Below, piece by piece: positions 20,396 to 28,276 of a DNA stretch of 64,000 nucleotides. The stretch comes from DATLNF01 sp963765815 (GTDB lineage Bacteria; Actinomycetota; Actinomycetes; BP-191): NCBI GenBank assembly GCA_963765815.1, contig CAVXXT010000008.1, positions 124,001-188,000 on the forward strand. The letters are read 5' to 3'. Under the pieces are notes generated by a model that was not told the origin of the DNA, made no database searches, and was given only the letters and a program-made list of their open reading frames with translations. Every line of letters begins with the position of its first letter. Within the stretch, counting starts at the first letter, position 1. The position numbers and the translations under genes are program-made.

Positions 20396-21129
20396 CCGGC
20401 CACCAGTCCGCCGTCGATGACCAGGATGGTCCCGGTGACGTAGGCCGCGTCGTCAGAGGCGAGGTAGGCGGCCGCCTGCGCGATCTCCTCCGGTGTGCCG
20501 AGCCGGCCGATCGGCTGCCGCGCGATCAGCGCCGCCCGCATCGCGTCGGCGTCGTCCGCGCCGTCGAGCAGCCGGCCAACCCAGGGCGAGTCGACCGTGC
20601 CGGGAGCGATGGCGTTGCACCGCACTCCGGTGCCGGCGTACTGCACCGCGATCTGCTTGGTCAGGCTGATCACCGCGCCCTTCGACGCGCAGTACGACGC
20701 GCGGTCGCGCAGCCCGACCAGGCCGGCGACCGAGGCGGTGTTGACGATGACGCCGCTCGCCTGAGCCAGCATGTGCGGCAGCGCCGCCCGGCTCATCAGG
20801 AACGTGCCCCGGGCGTTGACCGAGAAGACCCGGTCCCACTCCTCGACCGTCGCGTCGACCACCGACGTCGTCGAGCCGACGCCGGCGTTGTTGCACAAGA
20901 CGTCGAGCCGACCGGTCGCGTCGACCGCCGCCGCGACGAGCGCCGCTGCGTCGGCTTCCTGCGACACGTCGGTGCGCAACGCGATGCACCCGTCCGGAAC
21001 GCCGCTGACGTCGAGGTCACCGCCGAAGACCGTCGCGCCCTCGTCCCGGAAGAGGGTCGCCATCGCTGCCCCGATGCCCGAGCCGGCGCCGGTGACGACG
21101 ACTGTCCGACCGGCGAAGCGCGCACTCAT
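20392..21129 (-). CDS. SDR-family dehydrogenase 2
   Basis: A 245-residue classical SDR. The cofactor motif TGAGSGIG is at residues 13-20, the structural NNAG at about 80-83, and the catalytic Ser133, Tyr146 and Lys150 are intact. The aspartate-rich end of strand 2 (GGDLDV) suggests NAD(H). It directly follows the FAH hydrolase gene (ATGA overlap). In L-fucose, L-rhamnose and similar pathways an SDR makes the 2,4-diketo acid that such a hydrolase cuts, so this is a good candidate for that step. Confidence 0.85.
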   Translation of the reverse strand: MSARFAGRTVVVTGAGSGIGAAMATLFRDEGATVFGGDLDVSGVPDGCIALRTDVSQEADAAALVAAAVDATGRLDVLCNNAGVGSTTSVVDATVEEWDRVFSVNARGTFLMSRAALPHMLAQASGVIVNTASVAGLVGLRDRASYCASKGAVISLTKQIAVQYAGTGVRCNAIAPGTVDSPWVGRLLDGADDADAMRAALIARQPIGRLGTPEEIAQAAAYLASDDAAYVTGTILVIDGGLVAG

Positions 21130-21974
21130 GCAGTCACCGTCACCGGGTTGCGCAGGACGCCGATGCGCTCGATGTCGACCTCGACGACGTCGCCGTCGTG
21201 CAGGTAGATCGGCGGTGTCCGGGCGAAGCCGACGCCGACCGGCGTGCCGGTCGCGATGACATCGCCCGGCTCGAGGGTGAGGTAGCGCGACACGTAGCTC
21301 ACCAGCTCGGCCACCGAGAAGATCATGTTCGCCGTCGTGTCGTCCTGCAGCGCCGTCCCGTTGACGCGGCAGGCGATCCGCAGCGCCTGCGGGTCCGGCA
21401 CGTCGTCCGCCGTGACGAGCCATGGTCCGAGCGGGCAGAACGTGTCGAAGGACTTCCCGCGCACCCACTGCTTGTCGGCGAACTGGGCGTCTCGCGCGGA
21501 CACGTCGTTGCAGCAGGTGTAGCCGAGCACGTGGTCGAGCGCGGCCGCCTCGGTGACGTCGCGCGCGCGGCGACCGATCACGACGGCGAGCTCCGCCTCG
21601 TAGTCGACCTGCTCGGACGCCGCCGCGGCCCAGGTGATCGCGACCTCCGGCCCGACGATCGAGTTGGTGGTCTTGACGAAGACGAGCGGCGCCTTCGGCA
21701 GCTCCATCGTCGCCTCGGCTGCGTGGTCTCGGTAGTTCAGCCCGATCGCGAGGACCTTCGACGGGGCCGCGACCGGGGACAGCATCGTGACGTCGGCGAG
21801 AGCGCGGGTCGGGGCGACGGCCGGAGCCGACGCCAGGTCGAGCCCTGCGTCCAGTGCGATCCGCAGGCCGTCCGCGCCGGGCCACTGCGGCTCGGCGACG
21901 AGGGGGATCGCGGTGTCGCCCTCGAGCCGGGCCAGGAAGGTCCCACCGCTGTCGTGCACTCGCGCGAGACGCAT
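21126..21974 (-). CDS. Fumarylacetoacetate hydrolase-family protein (2,4-diketo-3-deoxy acid hydrolase or keto-deoxy acid dehydratase)
   Basis: A 282-residue member of the FAH superfamily. The metal ligands Glu126, Glu128 and Asp157 are visible (YEAEL and CNDVSARD), and the substrate loop RGKSFDTFCPLGPW is typical. Family members cleave 2,4-diketo-3-deoxy sugar acids to pyruvate and a hydroxy acid, or dehydrate 2-keto-3-deoxy-pentonates. It is the first gene of the operon, and a GntR operator lies 51-64 bases before its ATG. The upstream GTG at 21986 is less likely as start. Confidence 0.85.
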   Translation of the reverse strand: MRLARVHDSGGTFLARLEGDTAIPLVAEPQWPGADGLRIALDAGLDLASAPAVAPTRALADVTMLSPVAAPSKVLAIGLNYRDHAAEATMELPKAPLVFVKTTNSIVGPEVAITWAAAASEQVDYEAELAVVIGRRARDVTEAAALDHVLGYTCCNDVSARDAQFADKQWVRGKSFDTFCPLGPWLVTADDVPDPQALRIACRVNGTALQDDTTANMIFSVAELVSYVSRYLTLEPGDVIATGTPVGVGFARTPPIYLHDGDVVEVDIERIGVLRNPVTVTA

Positions 21975-22024
21975 CGCCGGCCGCACCTCCTTCGGGGTGG
22001 GCGCACCTTAGCCGAGGACGGCTA

Positions 22025-22038
22025 CCTGTTACTACAGG
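22025..22038 (-). promoter_or_regulatory. GntR-type operator, site 2
   Basis: CCTGTTACTACAGG is identical to the site at 46345-46358. It lies between the end of the secreted paralog B gene and the start of the FAH-led operon, both on the minus strand, so it probably controls the five-gene sugar-acid operon. Confidence 0.75.
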
Positions 22039-22042
22039 CGGA

Positions 22043-22765
22043 TCAACGGTGACCGGCGGTGCCGAAGTAGACGTCGTCGTAGACGACCTGGCCGTTCCAC
22101 GCGTCGTCGGTCTGCCCGAGCAGGATCACCGCGCCGTTGGCACCGGCCGGCGCCTTGGCCTTGAACGTCACCTCGGTGAAGGGCAGGTCGAGGTTGTTGC
22201 CCGCATCGGAGCGCTTGAGGTTGATGTCCTCGGAGATCGGGCTGCTGCCCGACATCCAGCGGATCTTCATCGACGCGCCCTCGCCCAGCGTGACGATCGT
22301 CCACCGGACCCATGCGGTCAGCGCGTACTCCGTGCCCTCGGTCACCGGCACGGCGGCCGCCGTACGCCAGTGCGGCGCGAGGGTGTACTGCGGGGCGAGC
22401 TGGTCCTTCACCGGCTTGGTCGGGTTGTCGACGCAGGTCGGCGGCTGCGGGCAGACCTTGTCCGGTCCCGACAGCGAGCCGGAGATCGCCGCCGCGCGCT
22501 TGCCGGATCGGTAGACGTTCGGCGTGTGGTCGAACAGGACGGTCAGTCCCTCGAAGCTCCACGCAGTGGGCAGAACCGGCTGCGCGAGGCTGCCGGGGGG
22601 CGCGGCCGGGCCCTCGAGCGCGGACTCCTCGAAGCCAGGGTTGAGCACGAGGTTCGGCCCCGGCTTCACGTGGCTGCGGGGAGCGGCGTGCGCGACCGAG
22701 CCGACGGCGACGGCCACGGCGAGTGCCGCGGCACCGGTGATGCGCGCGGTCCGGGTCTGGCTCAT
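22043..22765 (-). CDS. Secreted carbohydrate-module-like protein, paralog B
   Basis: A 240-residue exported protein with a signal peptide ending near VGSVAHA. It is a full-length paralog of the protein at 16810: shared segments include PGPNL, NPGFEESALEGPAAPPGSL, the cysteine pair around QPPTC, and GQVVYDDVYFGTA. The ATG at 22765 has GGAGG six bases upstream; an ATG at 22777 is less likely. A partly conserved operator-like palindrome lies about 86 bases before the start. The predicted jelly-roll fold suggests glycan binding. Confidence 0.75.
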   Translation of the reverse strand: MSQTRTARITGAAALAVAVAVGSVAHAAPRSHVKPGPNLVLNPGFEESALEGPAAPPGSLAQPVLPTAWSFEGLTVLFDHTPNVYRSGKRAAAISGSLSGPDKVCPQPPTCVDNPTKPVKDQLAPQYTLAPHWRTAAAVPVTEGTEYALTAWVRWTIVTLGEGASMKIRWMSGSSPISEDINLKRSDAGNNLDLPFTEVTFKAKAPAGANGAVILLGQTDDAWNGQVVYDDVYFGTAGHR

Positions 22766-22850
22766 CTCGACCTCCACGGGTCGGCTCGTGCCGACGAAAG
22801 CCTTGGCCGGCTACCTCCTGCGTTCGACGAGCCGGGGAGCTTCTCCTGCG

Positions 22851-22872
22851 CCTGTCATGACACGTTGTCAGG
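22851..22872. promoter_or_regulatory. Overlapping palindromes, possibly a degenerate GntR site
   Basis: This stretch holds TGTCATGACA and TGACACGTTGTCA, two overlapping palindromes, framed by CCTG and CAGG. The first 14 bases match the GntR motif CCTGTNACTACAGG at about 11 positions. The second also resembles LacI-type operators. It overlaps the stop of the upstream epimerase gene and precedes the secreted paralog B. Confidence 0.4.
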
Positions 22873-23860
22873 CCGACGGCTCGAGGGAGAGCCGCAGGGA
22901 GACGGTCGCGGTTCGCGACTGCCCGGGGGTGAAGAGCAGCGGCGGGCCGCCCGCGCCCCGCGCCGCGGCGACGCCCTGGCCGGGGAAGCTGCTCGCCGGC
23001 TCGATCCCCAGCACGTACGCCGCGGCGTACCAGGGGAACGTCGGCGTCGCGTGCGCCTCCAGCCACAGCCAGGCGTGCGGCATCGTCGCAAGGTCCCACT
23101 CGAGCTCGGCCCGAAGTCCGAGGCCGGGGTTGCTGATCGCCGCCCACCCGCGGTCGAAGTCGGTGAGGTAGAGGAAGCGATCAGCCACGTCGTCCGAACC
23201 GGGCAGCGCGCGCAGGTCGACCGCACCGCCTGCTCGGGACGGCGCGTGCGGCCAGCTGCCGCGACCGCCGACCAGGAGGTCGCCTGCGGGCATGTCCCGC
23301 GCGTCGTCGACGATCACCGTGCGCGCGGCCGTCTCGAGCCGTGCCCCCGCGCCGAGCAGTGGCGCGCCGAACGCCGGGTGATGGCTCCACATCGCCTCGA
23401 CCGGCACTCCGCCGACATTCGTCGCCGTCTCAGTGATGGTCAGGGTCGCTCCGTCGAGCGCCACCACCTTGCGCAGCGCGAACGGCGAGCGGACCAGCCG
23501 GGTCGTCAGCTCGACGGACGCGTCGCCGACGGTCCAGTCCCACGGCGCGAGCCAGGCCTCCCCGTGCATGCCCCACTCGACGCCGTGCTCCACGACCGCG
23601 TCGCCGCCGTTCGGGAAGACCGTCTGCCAGCCGCCCGGGTAGCTCTCCATCAGCGCGGTCACCGAGTCGCCGCCGGTAGCGACCGCGCCGTGCTGGCGCA
23701 GGCCCCACGGGCTCTGCCAGAGCACGTCGGCGTCGAGTGGCTGCCACGTCGCCGACAGGATGTCGCCGCCCTTGCCGGGCAGCACGTCGACCTCGACCAT
23801 GTCGTTCCTGAGACGAACGATGTCCCAGCCGCGTCGGCGTACGACGTCGACCGCAGTCAT
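22868..23860 (-). CDS. Aldose 1-epimerase-like protein
   Basis: A 330-residue protein of the galactose mutarotase-like fold. It has the early segment VLPGKGGDILSATW, a conserved histidine region (MWSHHPAFG) and a C-terminal glutamate region (LGIEPASSFPGQG). Such proteins interconvert sugar anomers or act on modified sugars; the cytoplasmic location fits intracellular sugar use. Its ATG overlaps the stop of the DUF4185-like gene upstream (ATGA), so the two are coupled. Confidence 0.7.
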   Translation of the reverse strand: MTAVDVVRRRGWDIVRLRNDMVEVDVLPGKGGDILSATWQPLDADVLWQSPWGLRQHGAVATGGDSVTALMESYPGGWQTVFPNGGDAVVEHGVEWGMHGEAWLAPWDWTVGDASVELTTRLVRSPFALRKVVALDGATLTITETATNVGGVPVEAMWSHHPAFGAPLLGAGARLETAARTVIVDDARDMPAGDLLVGGRGSWPHAPSRAGGAVDLRALPGSDDVADRFLYLTDFDRGWAAISNPGLGLRAELEWDLATMPHAWLWLEAHATPTFPWYAAAYVLGIEPASSFPGQGVAAARGAGGPPLLFTPGQSRTATVSLRLSLEPSA

Positions 23861-24924
23861 CGCGGCATCGTCGCGAGCAGCCCGTCGACGTCGACGGAGG
23901 CGAACCTCGGCCAGTAGACCGAGTCGTCGGCGAGCGTGGCCGCTCGGGTGAGCCGGATCGACGCGTAGGTCACGACCAGACCTCCAGGTGCGGCAGCGGT
24001 GAGCTCGGGATGCGCCTTGCCGGCGTAGCAGATGGTGTCGGACCGGCCGACCTCGGGTGGACGGTAGGCCTCGACCGGAGCGGACCACGGGCCCTCCGGC
24101 CGGTCGGCCGTGCGCAGCTCGATGACGCCTCGCGCCACCGGGTCGCCGACGCTCGTCAGCACAAGCCGCCCGCCGTGCCGGTGCACCGTGAACTCCGTCG
24201 GCACGTCGTGCACGACCGGCACCGCATCGGCCGCGCTGGGCCCCCAGCCGCCGGATCCCGGGTCGCCGGCGCCTCGCCACCACTGCGGATCGGCCAGGTG
24301 ACCGACAGCCGCGTCGTCGACGGTCCACCGCGCGAGCAGCGCACCGTCGGATCGGTGCGCCCAGGCCAGGAGGAAGCCTTCGTCGACGACCAGGGCCGTG
24401 CCGAGGACGGCGCCCGCTGCGTCGGGCAGGGACACCGGCACCGGGCGCCACGTCGCGAGCGGCGCGTCGGCGTCCTCCACCAGCCGGGCCGCGGATCCGA
24501 CGACCTCGAAGAAGCCGAGCGAGCCCTCGGCCGCCCATGCGTCGTCGCCCGACGGCAGGTCCGGCCGGGTGCTGCGGACCCGCATCAGGAACACCAGGAG
24601 GGCCCGGCCGAGCCGTACGCCGTCGAGCGGCCAGCACCACTCGCCCGGCGTCGCCGGCGCGAACATCGGTCCGGCCGCGGCGTCCGCAGGCCGGCGCTCC
24701 AGCGTCGCGGACGACGGGTCGAGCCCGGTCTGCACCGCGACCGTGTTGGCCACCAGGCCCGCCCCGGCACGCCCGTCCTCGCGGCGGCCGAGGAAGGTGT
24801 CGCCGAAGAGCCACAGGGTGCGGTCGCCGCCGAGCGGCACGCTGTAGGCGTCGTCGGTCCCGAGCCAGCTCGGGTCGCGCCGGAACAGCGCGTCGGCGTC
24901 GGGCCACGGCGCTGCGGTCGCCAT
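23857..24924 (-). CDS. DUF4185/DUF5005-like propeller protein, paralog 1
   Basis: A 355-residue protein without an obvious signal peptide. The N-terminal signature GTDDAYSVPLGGDRTLWLFG, then DTF and NTVAVQTGLDP, and the later FTVHR and YAGKAHPEL are shared with the proteins at 42970 and 48852. These features resemble five-bladed propeller hydrolase-like families (DUF4185, DUF5005). DUF4185 includes endo-D-arabinanases of family GH183, but membership here is inferred by eye. Conserved aspartates in TDDAYS and GDTF may be catalytic. It is coupled to the epimerase gene and divergent from the ROK gene. Confidence 0.65.
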   Translation of the reverse strand: MATAAPWPDADALFRRDPSWLGTDDAYSVPLGGDRTLWLFGDTFLGRREDGRAGAGLVANTVAVQTGLDPSSATLERRPADAAAGPMFAPATPGEWCWPLDGVRLGRALLVFLMRVRSTRPDLPSGDDAWAAEGSLGFFEVVGSAARLVEDADAPLATWRPVPVSLPDAAGAVLGTALVVDEGFLLAWAHRSDGALLARWTVDDAAVGHLADPQWWRGAGDPGSGGWGPSAADAVPVVHDVPTEFTVHRHGGRLVLTSVGDPVARGVIELRTADRPEGPWSAPVEAYRPPEVGRSDTICYAGKAHPELTAAAPGGLVVTYASIRLTRAATLADDSVYWPRFASVDVDGLLATMPR

Positions 24925-24975
24925 GGCGCGACAACCTAGTCTGGCCGCACGTTTCCGTCGGCGGAGGAGTGCGCG

Positions 24976-25872
24976 ATGAGCGAGAAGTGGGTGCTCGCGG
25001 TCGACATGGGCGGGACACGCACCAAGCTCGCGCGCGCGTCGACGGCCGGAGCGGTCGAGGGCCTGACCGTCGTGCCGACGCCCGCGACGGCTGACGACGC
25101 GCTCGCCGTGGTGATCAGCGCCGGACGGGAAGTGCTGGCCGCCCATGAGCTCCTCGGCGTCGGGCTCTGCGTGCCCGGTCTCGTCGACGACGACAGCCGG
25201 GTCGCGGCGCTGCCCGGGAAGCTCGCGGGCATCGTCGGTCGCGACCTGGCCGGCGAGCTGCGCGCGGTGTTCGGCGCTCCGGTCCGCGTCGTGAACGACG
25301 CGATCGCCTACGGCGTGGGGGAGGCGACGGCCGGGGCGGGCAAGGGGTCGCGCCGCGTCGTCGTGATGACGATCGGCACCGGCGTCGGAGTGGCCGTGCT
25401 CGAACAGGGTCGGCCGATCACCGGCGGACCTCTCGGCGGGGGGCTGCAGGGCGGGCAGATCCCGATCGGCGCCGGCGACCCGCGCCGGCTCGACACCAGC
25501 GACCACGCCGACACGCTCGAGGCGCACTGCCGGGCGCAACGGCTGGTCGACTACGCCGTCGACGCCGGCGGCGCCTACGCCTCGCCGGAGGAGGTCCTGG
25601 CGGCGTACGACGCCGGCGAGCCGGCCGCCCGCGCGGGCGTCGAGGAGTTCCGCGCCGCGCTCGTCCTCGGCGTCCGGGCGCTGGCCAACGCGCACGGCGC
25701 GGACGCGGTCGTCGTCGGCGGTGGCCCGCTGACGGACAGCGGGCGGCTCCTCGACGGAGTGGAGGCCGCCGTCCAGGAGCAGCTCTGGCCCACGCACACG
25801 CTGGTGGTGCGCCGCGCGACCCTCGGCGACTCCGCGGCGCTGGTCGGCCTCGCCGCGCTGCTCGCGCCGTGA
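24976..25872 (+). CDS. ROK-family protein, probable sugar kinase
   Basis: A 298-residue protein of the ROK family with the N-terminal phosphate motif DMGGTRTKLA and the second glycine loop TIGTGVGVAV. The ATG follows ggcggaggag. The usual ROK zinc motif CxCGxxGC is missing and the expected HxE segment is replaced by GGGLQGGQIPIGA, so activity may differ from glucokinase. There is no HTH domain, so it is not a repressor of the NagC/XylR type. It is divergent from the DUF4185-like gene and lies before the transporter operon. It probably phosphorylates a sugar or amino sugar. Confidence 0.75.
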   Translation: MSEKWVLAVDMGGTRTKLARASTAGAVEGLTVVPTPATADDALAVVISAGREVLAAHELLGVGLCVPGLVDDDSRVAALPGKLAGIVGRDLAGELRAVFGAPVRVVNDAIAYGVGEATAGAGKGSRRVVVMTIGTGVGVAVLEQGRPITGGPLGGGLQGGQIPIGAGDPRRLDTSDHADTLEAHCRAQRLVDYAVDAGGAYASPEEVLAAYDAGEPAARAGVEEFRAALVLGVRALANAHGADAVVVGGGPLTDSGRLLDGVEAAVQEQLWPTHTLVVRRATLGDSAALVGLAALLAP

Positions 25873-25935
25873 CCGGGGTGTCGTGACTGCCTTGTCGTTG
25901 CCACCGACCGACAGAGGACCTACCCTGCAGTCCTA

Positions 25936-25945
25936 ATCCTAGGAT
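25936..25945 (+). promoter_or_regulatory. Palindrome before the transporter operon
   Basis: ATCCTAGGAT is a perfect 10-base palindrome 33 bases before the permease ATG, in the 106-base gap after the ROK gene. It may be an operator for the long plus-strand operon. It does not match the GntR motif well. Confidence 0.35.
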
Positions 25946-25978
25946 GACAGGTTGGCGGAAGGGCGCAGCGGTCCCCGC

Positions 25979-28276
25979 ATGACGGAGTCGACGGCTCGTC
26001 CCGACCGACGCGACGCCGCGGCCGTCGCGCGTCACGCCGTGTCGACCCTGCGCAGCCGGAGCGACCTGGTCGCCCTCGGGCTGATCGTCGCCAGCACCCT
26101 GGTCTTCCCGCGACGCAGCCCGCTCGGCGTCTACGGCCTCGGTGTGGTGACCGGATCACTGCTCGCGCTCAACGCCATCGGACTCGTGCTCGTCTACCGC
26201 AGCAACCGGATCATCAACTTCGCCCAGGTCGCGGTCGGCGGAGTCGGCGCGACGCTGTTCGCCGCGAGCGTCACCTACCAGCCGCTGCTGCGGTGGGGTC
26301 TCAAGTACGGCGTCTTCGAGACCGAGCCGACCTGGTTCGTCACCGCGAACTACTGGGTCTCCGCGGTGCTCGGGCTCGCGCTGTCGGTCCTGCTCGGCTG
26401 GGCGGTCCACGCCCTCGTCGTACGCCGGTTCACCGGGGCGCCGCCCTTGGTCGCGACGGTCACCACCATCTTCGTGGTGTCGGTCTGCGGCCTGCTGAGC
26501 CGGCAGATCCGGGGATCCCGCCTGCTGCGCAGCACCGACCAGATCGACGCCAACGTCGGTGTCGGCGCTCCCGCACCGCCGTTCCGCGTCACGCTCGACC
26601 TGCCGGGTGTGCGGATGACCAGCCGCGACCTGCTCGTCGTCGCGGTCGTCGCGATCACCATCCCGCTGCTCACGCTCTACTTCCGTCGTACCAGCACGGG
26701 GGTCGTCATCCGCGCGGCCGCCGACAACCCGATGCGCGTCGCCACCCTGGGCGTCGACGTCAACGCGGTCGTCGGCCGGGTGTGGGCGGTCGCCGCGCTG
26801 CTCTCCGGTCTGGCCGCGATCCTGACCACGATGGGCAGCGGGCCGCCGCCGGACGGGGTCGACATCAACGTCGGGCTGATGGTGCGGATCCTGGCGGTCG
26901 CGGTCATCGCGCGCCTGGTCAGCCTCCCGGTCGCCGGCGCCGCGGCGATCGGGCTCGGCGTGCTCGAGGAGACGATGCTCTTCTCCTTCCGCACGCCGCT
27001 CCTGCTCGACGCGCTGCTCGTCGCGGTCATCGGCGCCGTGCTGATGCTCCAGCGCGCGACCGCGGTCCGCGCCGACGTCGACAGCACGGGGTCGTGGCGC
27101 GCCGCGCGCGAGGTCCGGCCGATCCCGCGCGAGCTCCGCGGACTGCCGGAGGTACGCCGGTGGCTGCGGATCGGTGCCGCCGCAGCGGCGATCGCGGCCC
27201 TCGGCGCGCCGTGGGTGCTCTCGCCGAGCCAGACCGACCTCGCGGCGTACGTCGTCATCGCGACGATGATGTTCACGTCGGTGCTCGTCCTCACCGGGTG
27301 GGCCGGCCAGATCAGCCTGGGCCAGCTGGCGTTCGCGGCGATCGGCGCGTGGATCACCGCGGTGTCCGGCTGGCCGTTCCCGGTCGCCGTCGCTGCCGGC
27401 GCGCTGGGCGGTGGAGTCGCTGCGGTGGTGGTCGGCATTCCCGCGCTGAAGCTCCGCGGCCTGCACCTGGCGATCATGACGTTGGCCTTCAGCCTCGCGG
27501 TCTCGACGCTCGTCCTGAATCCGCGCTACCTCGGCAAGCACCTGCCGTCCGACGTGACGCGCCCGACCATGCTCGGCATGGACCTCGACGACGGCCGGGT
27601 CTTCTACTACGTCCTGCTCGCGCTGCTCGCCGTGGTGGTCGGTGCCGTGGCCGGCCTTCGCCGGAGCGCGGTCGCCCGTGCCCTCATCGCGGCTCGGGAC
27701 AACGAGGCCGCCGCCCAGGGATTCGGCGTCAACCTGCTGCGCGCGCGGCTGCAGGCCTTCGCGGTCTCCGGCGTCATCGCCGGCTTCGCCGGCTCGCTGC
27801 TCGCCTACCAGCAGAGCTCGGTCATCCCGGAGAGCTACAGCGCCGGCCAGAGCCTGCAGGTCTTCCTGTACGCCGTCATCGGCGGGCTCGGCGCAGTGAG
27901 CGCACCGCTCGTCGCCGGTGCCTACTTCGCTGTGGTGACGGTGTTCGACCTGCCGGCCGGTCTGGTGCAGCTGATGACCGGCGCCGGCGGCGTCGTGCTG
28001 CTGATGATCGCCACCGGCGGACTGGCCCAGGTCGGCTTCGACACCCGTGACAGCCTGCTGCGCGCCGTCGCGCGCCGTCGCAAGATCGTCGTACCGAGCC
28101 TGCTCGCCGACGCTCGCGACGCCGGGCTGGCCGACGTGCGTCTCGCCATCACGCCGAAGCGGCGCCGTGGCGGTGGCACCGAGTTCGTGCCCGCTCGCTA
28201 CCGGCTCGACGACCAGTACGGCATCCCGGCCCCAGGCGCGAAGACAGCCGAGCCGACCGGAGCGCCGCGTGGCTGA
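25979..28276 (+). CDS. Fused LivH-LivM branched-chain-type ABC permease
   Basis: A 765-residue membrane protein that joins both permease halves of a HAAT-type (branched-chain amino acid-like) transporter. Residues of about 35-345 are LivH-like (GLVLVYRSNRIINFAQVAVG). Residues of about 385-690 are LivM-like (VLTGWAGQISLGQLAFAAIGAW). A hydrophilic tail of about 75 residues follows. The ATG at 25979 is chosen; a TTG at 25952 is possible. It overlaps the next gene (GTGGCTGA), which carries both ATPases. HAAT systems import amino acids, urea, amides or sugar-like aromatics. The locus here argues for a carbohydrate-related solute. Confidence 0.85.
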   Translation: MTESTARPDRRDAAAVARHAVSTLRSRSDLVALGLIVASTLVFPRRSPLGVYGLGVVTGSLLALNAIGLVLVYRSNRIINFAQVAVGGVGATLFAASVTYQPLLRWGLKYGVFETEPTWFVTANYWVSAVLGLALSVLLGWAVHALVVRRFTGAPPLVATVTTIFVVSVCGLLSRQIRGSRLLRSTDQIDANVGVGAPAPPFRVTLDLPGVRMTSRDLLVVAVVAITIPLLTLYFRRTSTGVVIRAAADNPMRVATLGVDVNAVVGRVWAVAALLSGLAAILTTMGSGPPPDGVDINVGLMVRILAVAVIARLVSLPVAGAAAIGLGVLEETMLFSFRTPLLLDALLVAVIGAVLMLQRATAVRADVDSTGSWRAAREVRPIPRELRGLPEVRRWLRIGAAAAAIAALGAPWVLSPSQTDLAAYVVIATMMFTSVLVLTGWAGQISLGQLAFAAIGAWITAVSGWPFPVAVAAGALGGGVAAVVVGIPALKLRGLHLAIMTLAFSLAVSTLVLNPRYLGKHLPSDVTRPTMLGMDLDDGRVFYYVLLALLAVVVGAVAGLRRSAVARALIAARDNEAAAQGFGVNLLRARLQAFAVSGVIAGFAGSLLAYQQSSVIPESYSAGQSLQVFLYAVIGGLGAVSAPLVAGAYFAVVTVFDLPAGLVQLMTGAGGVVLLMIATGGLAQVGFDTRDSLLRAVARRRKIVVPSLLADARDAGLADVRLAITPKRRRGGGTEFVPARYRLDDQYGIPAPGAKTAEPTGAPRG

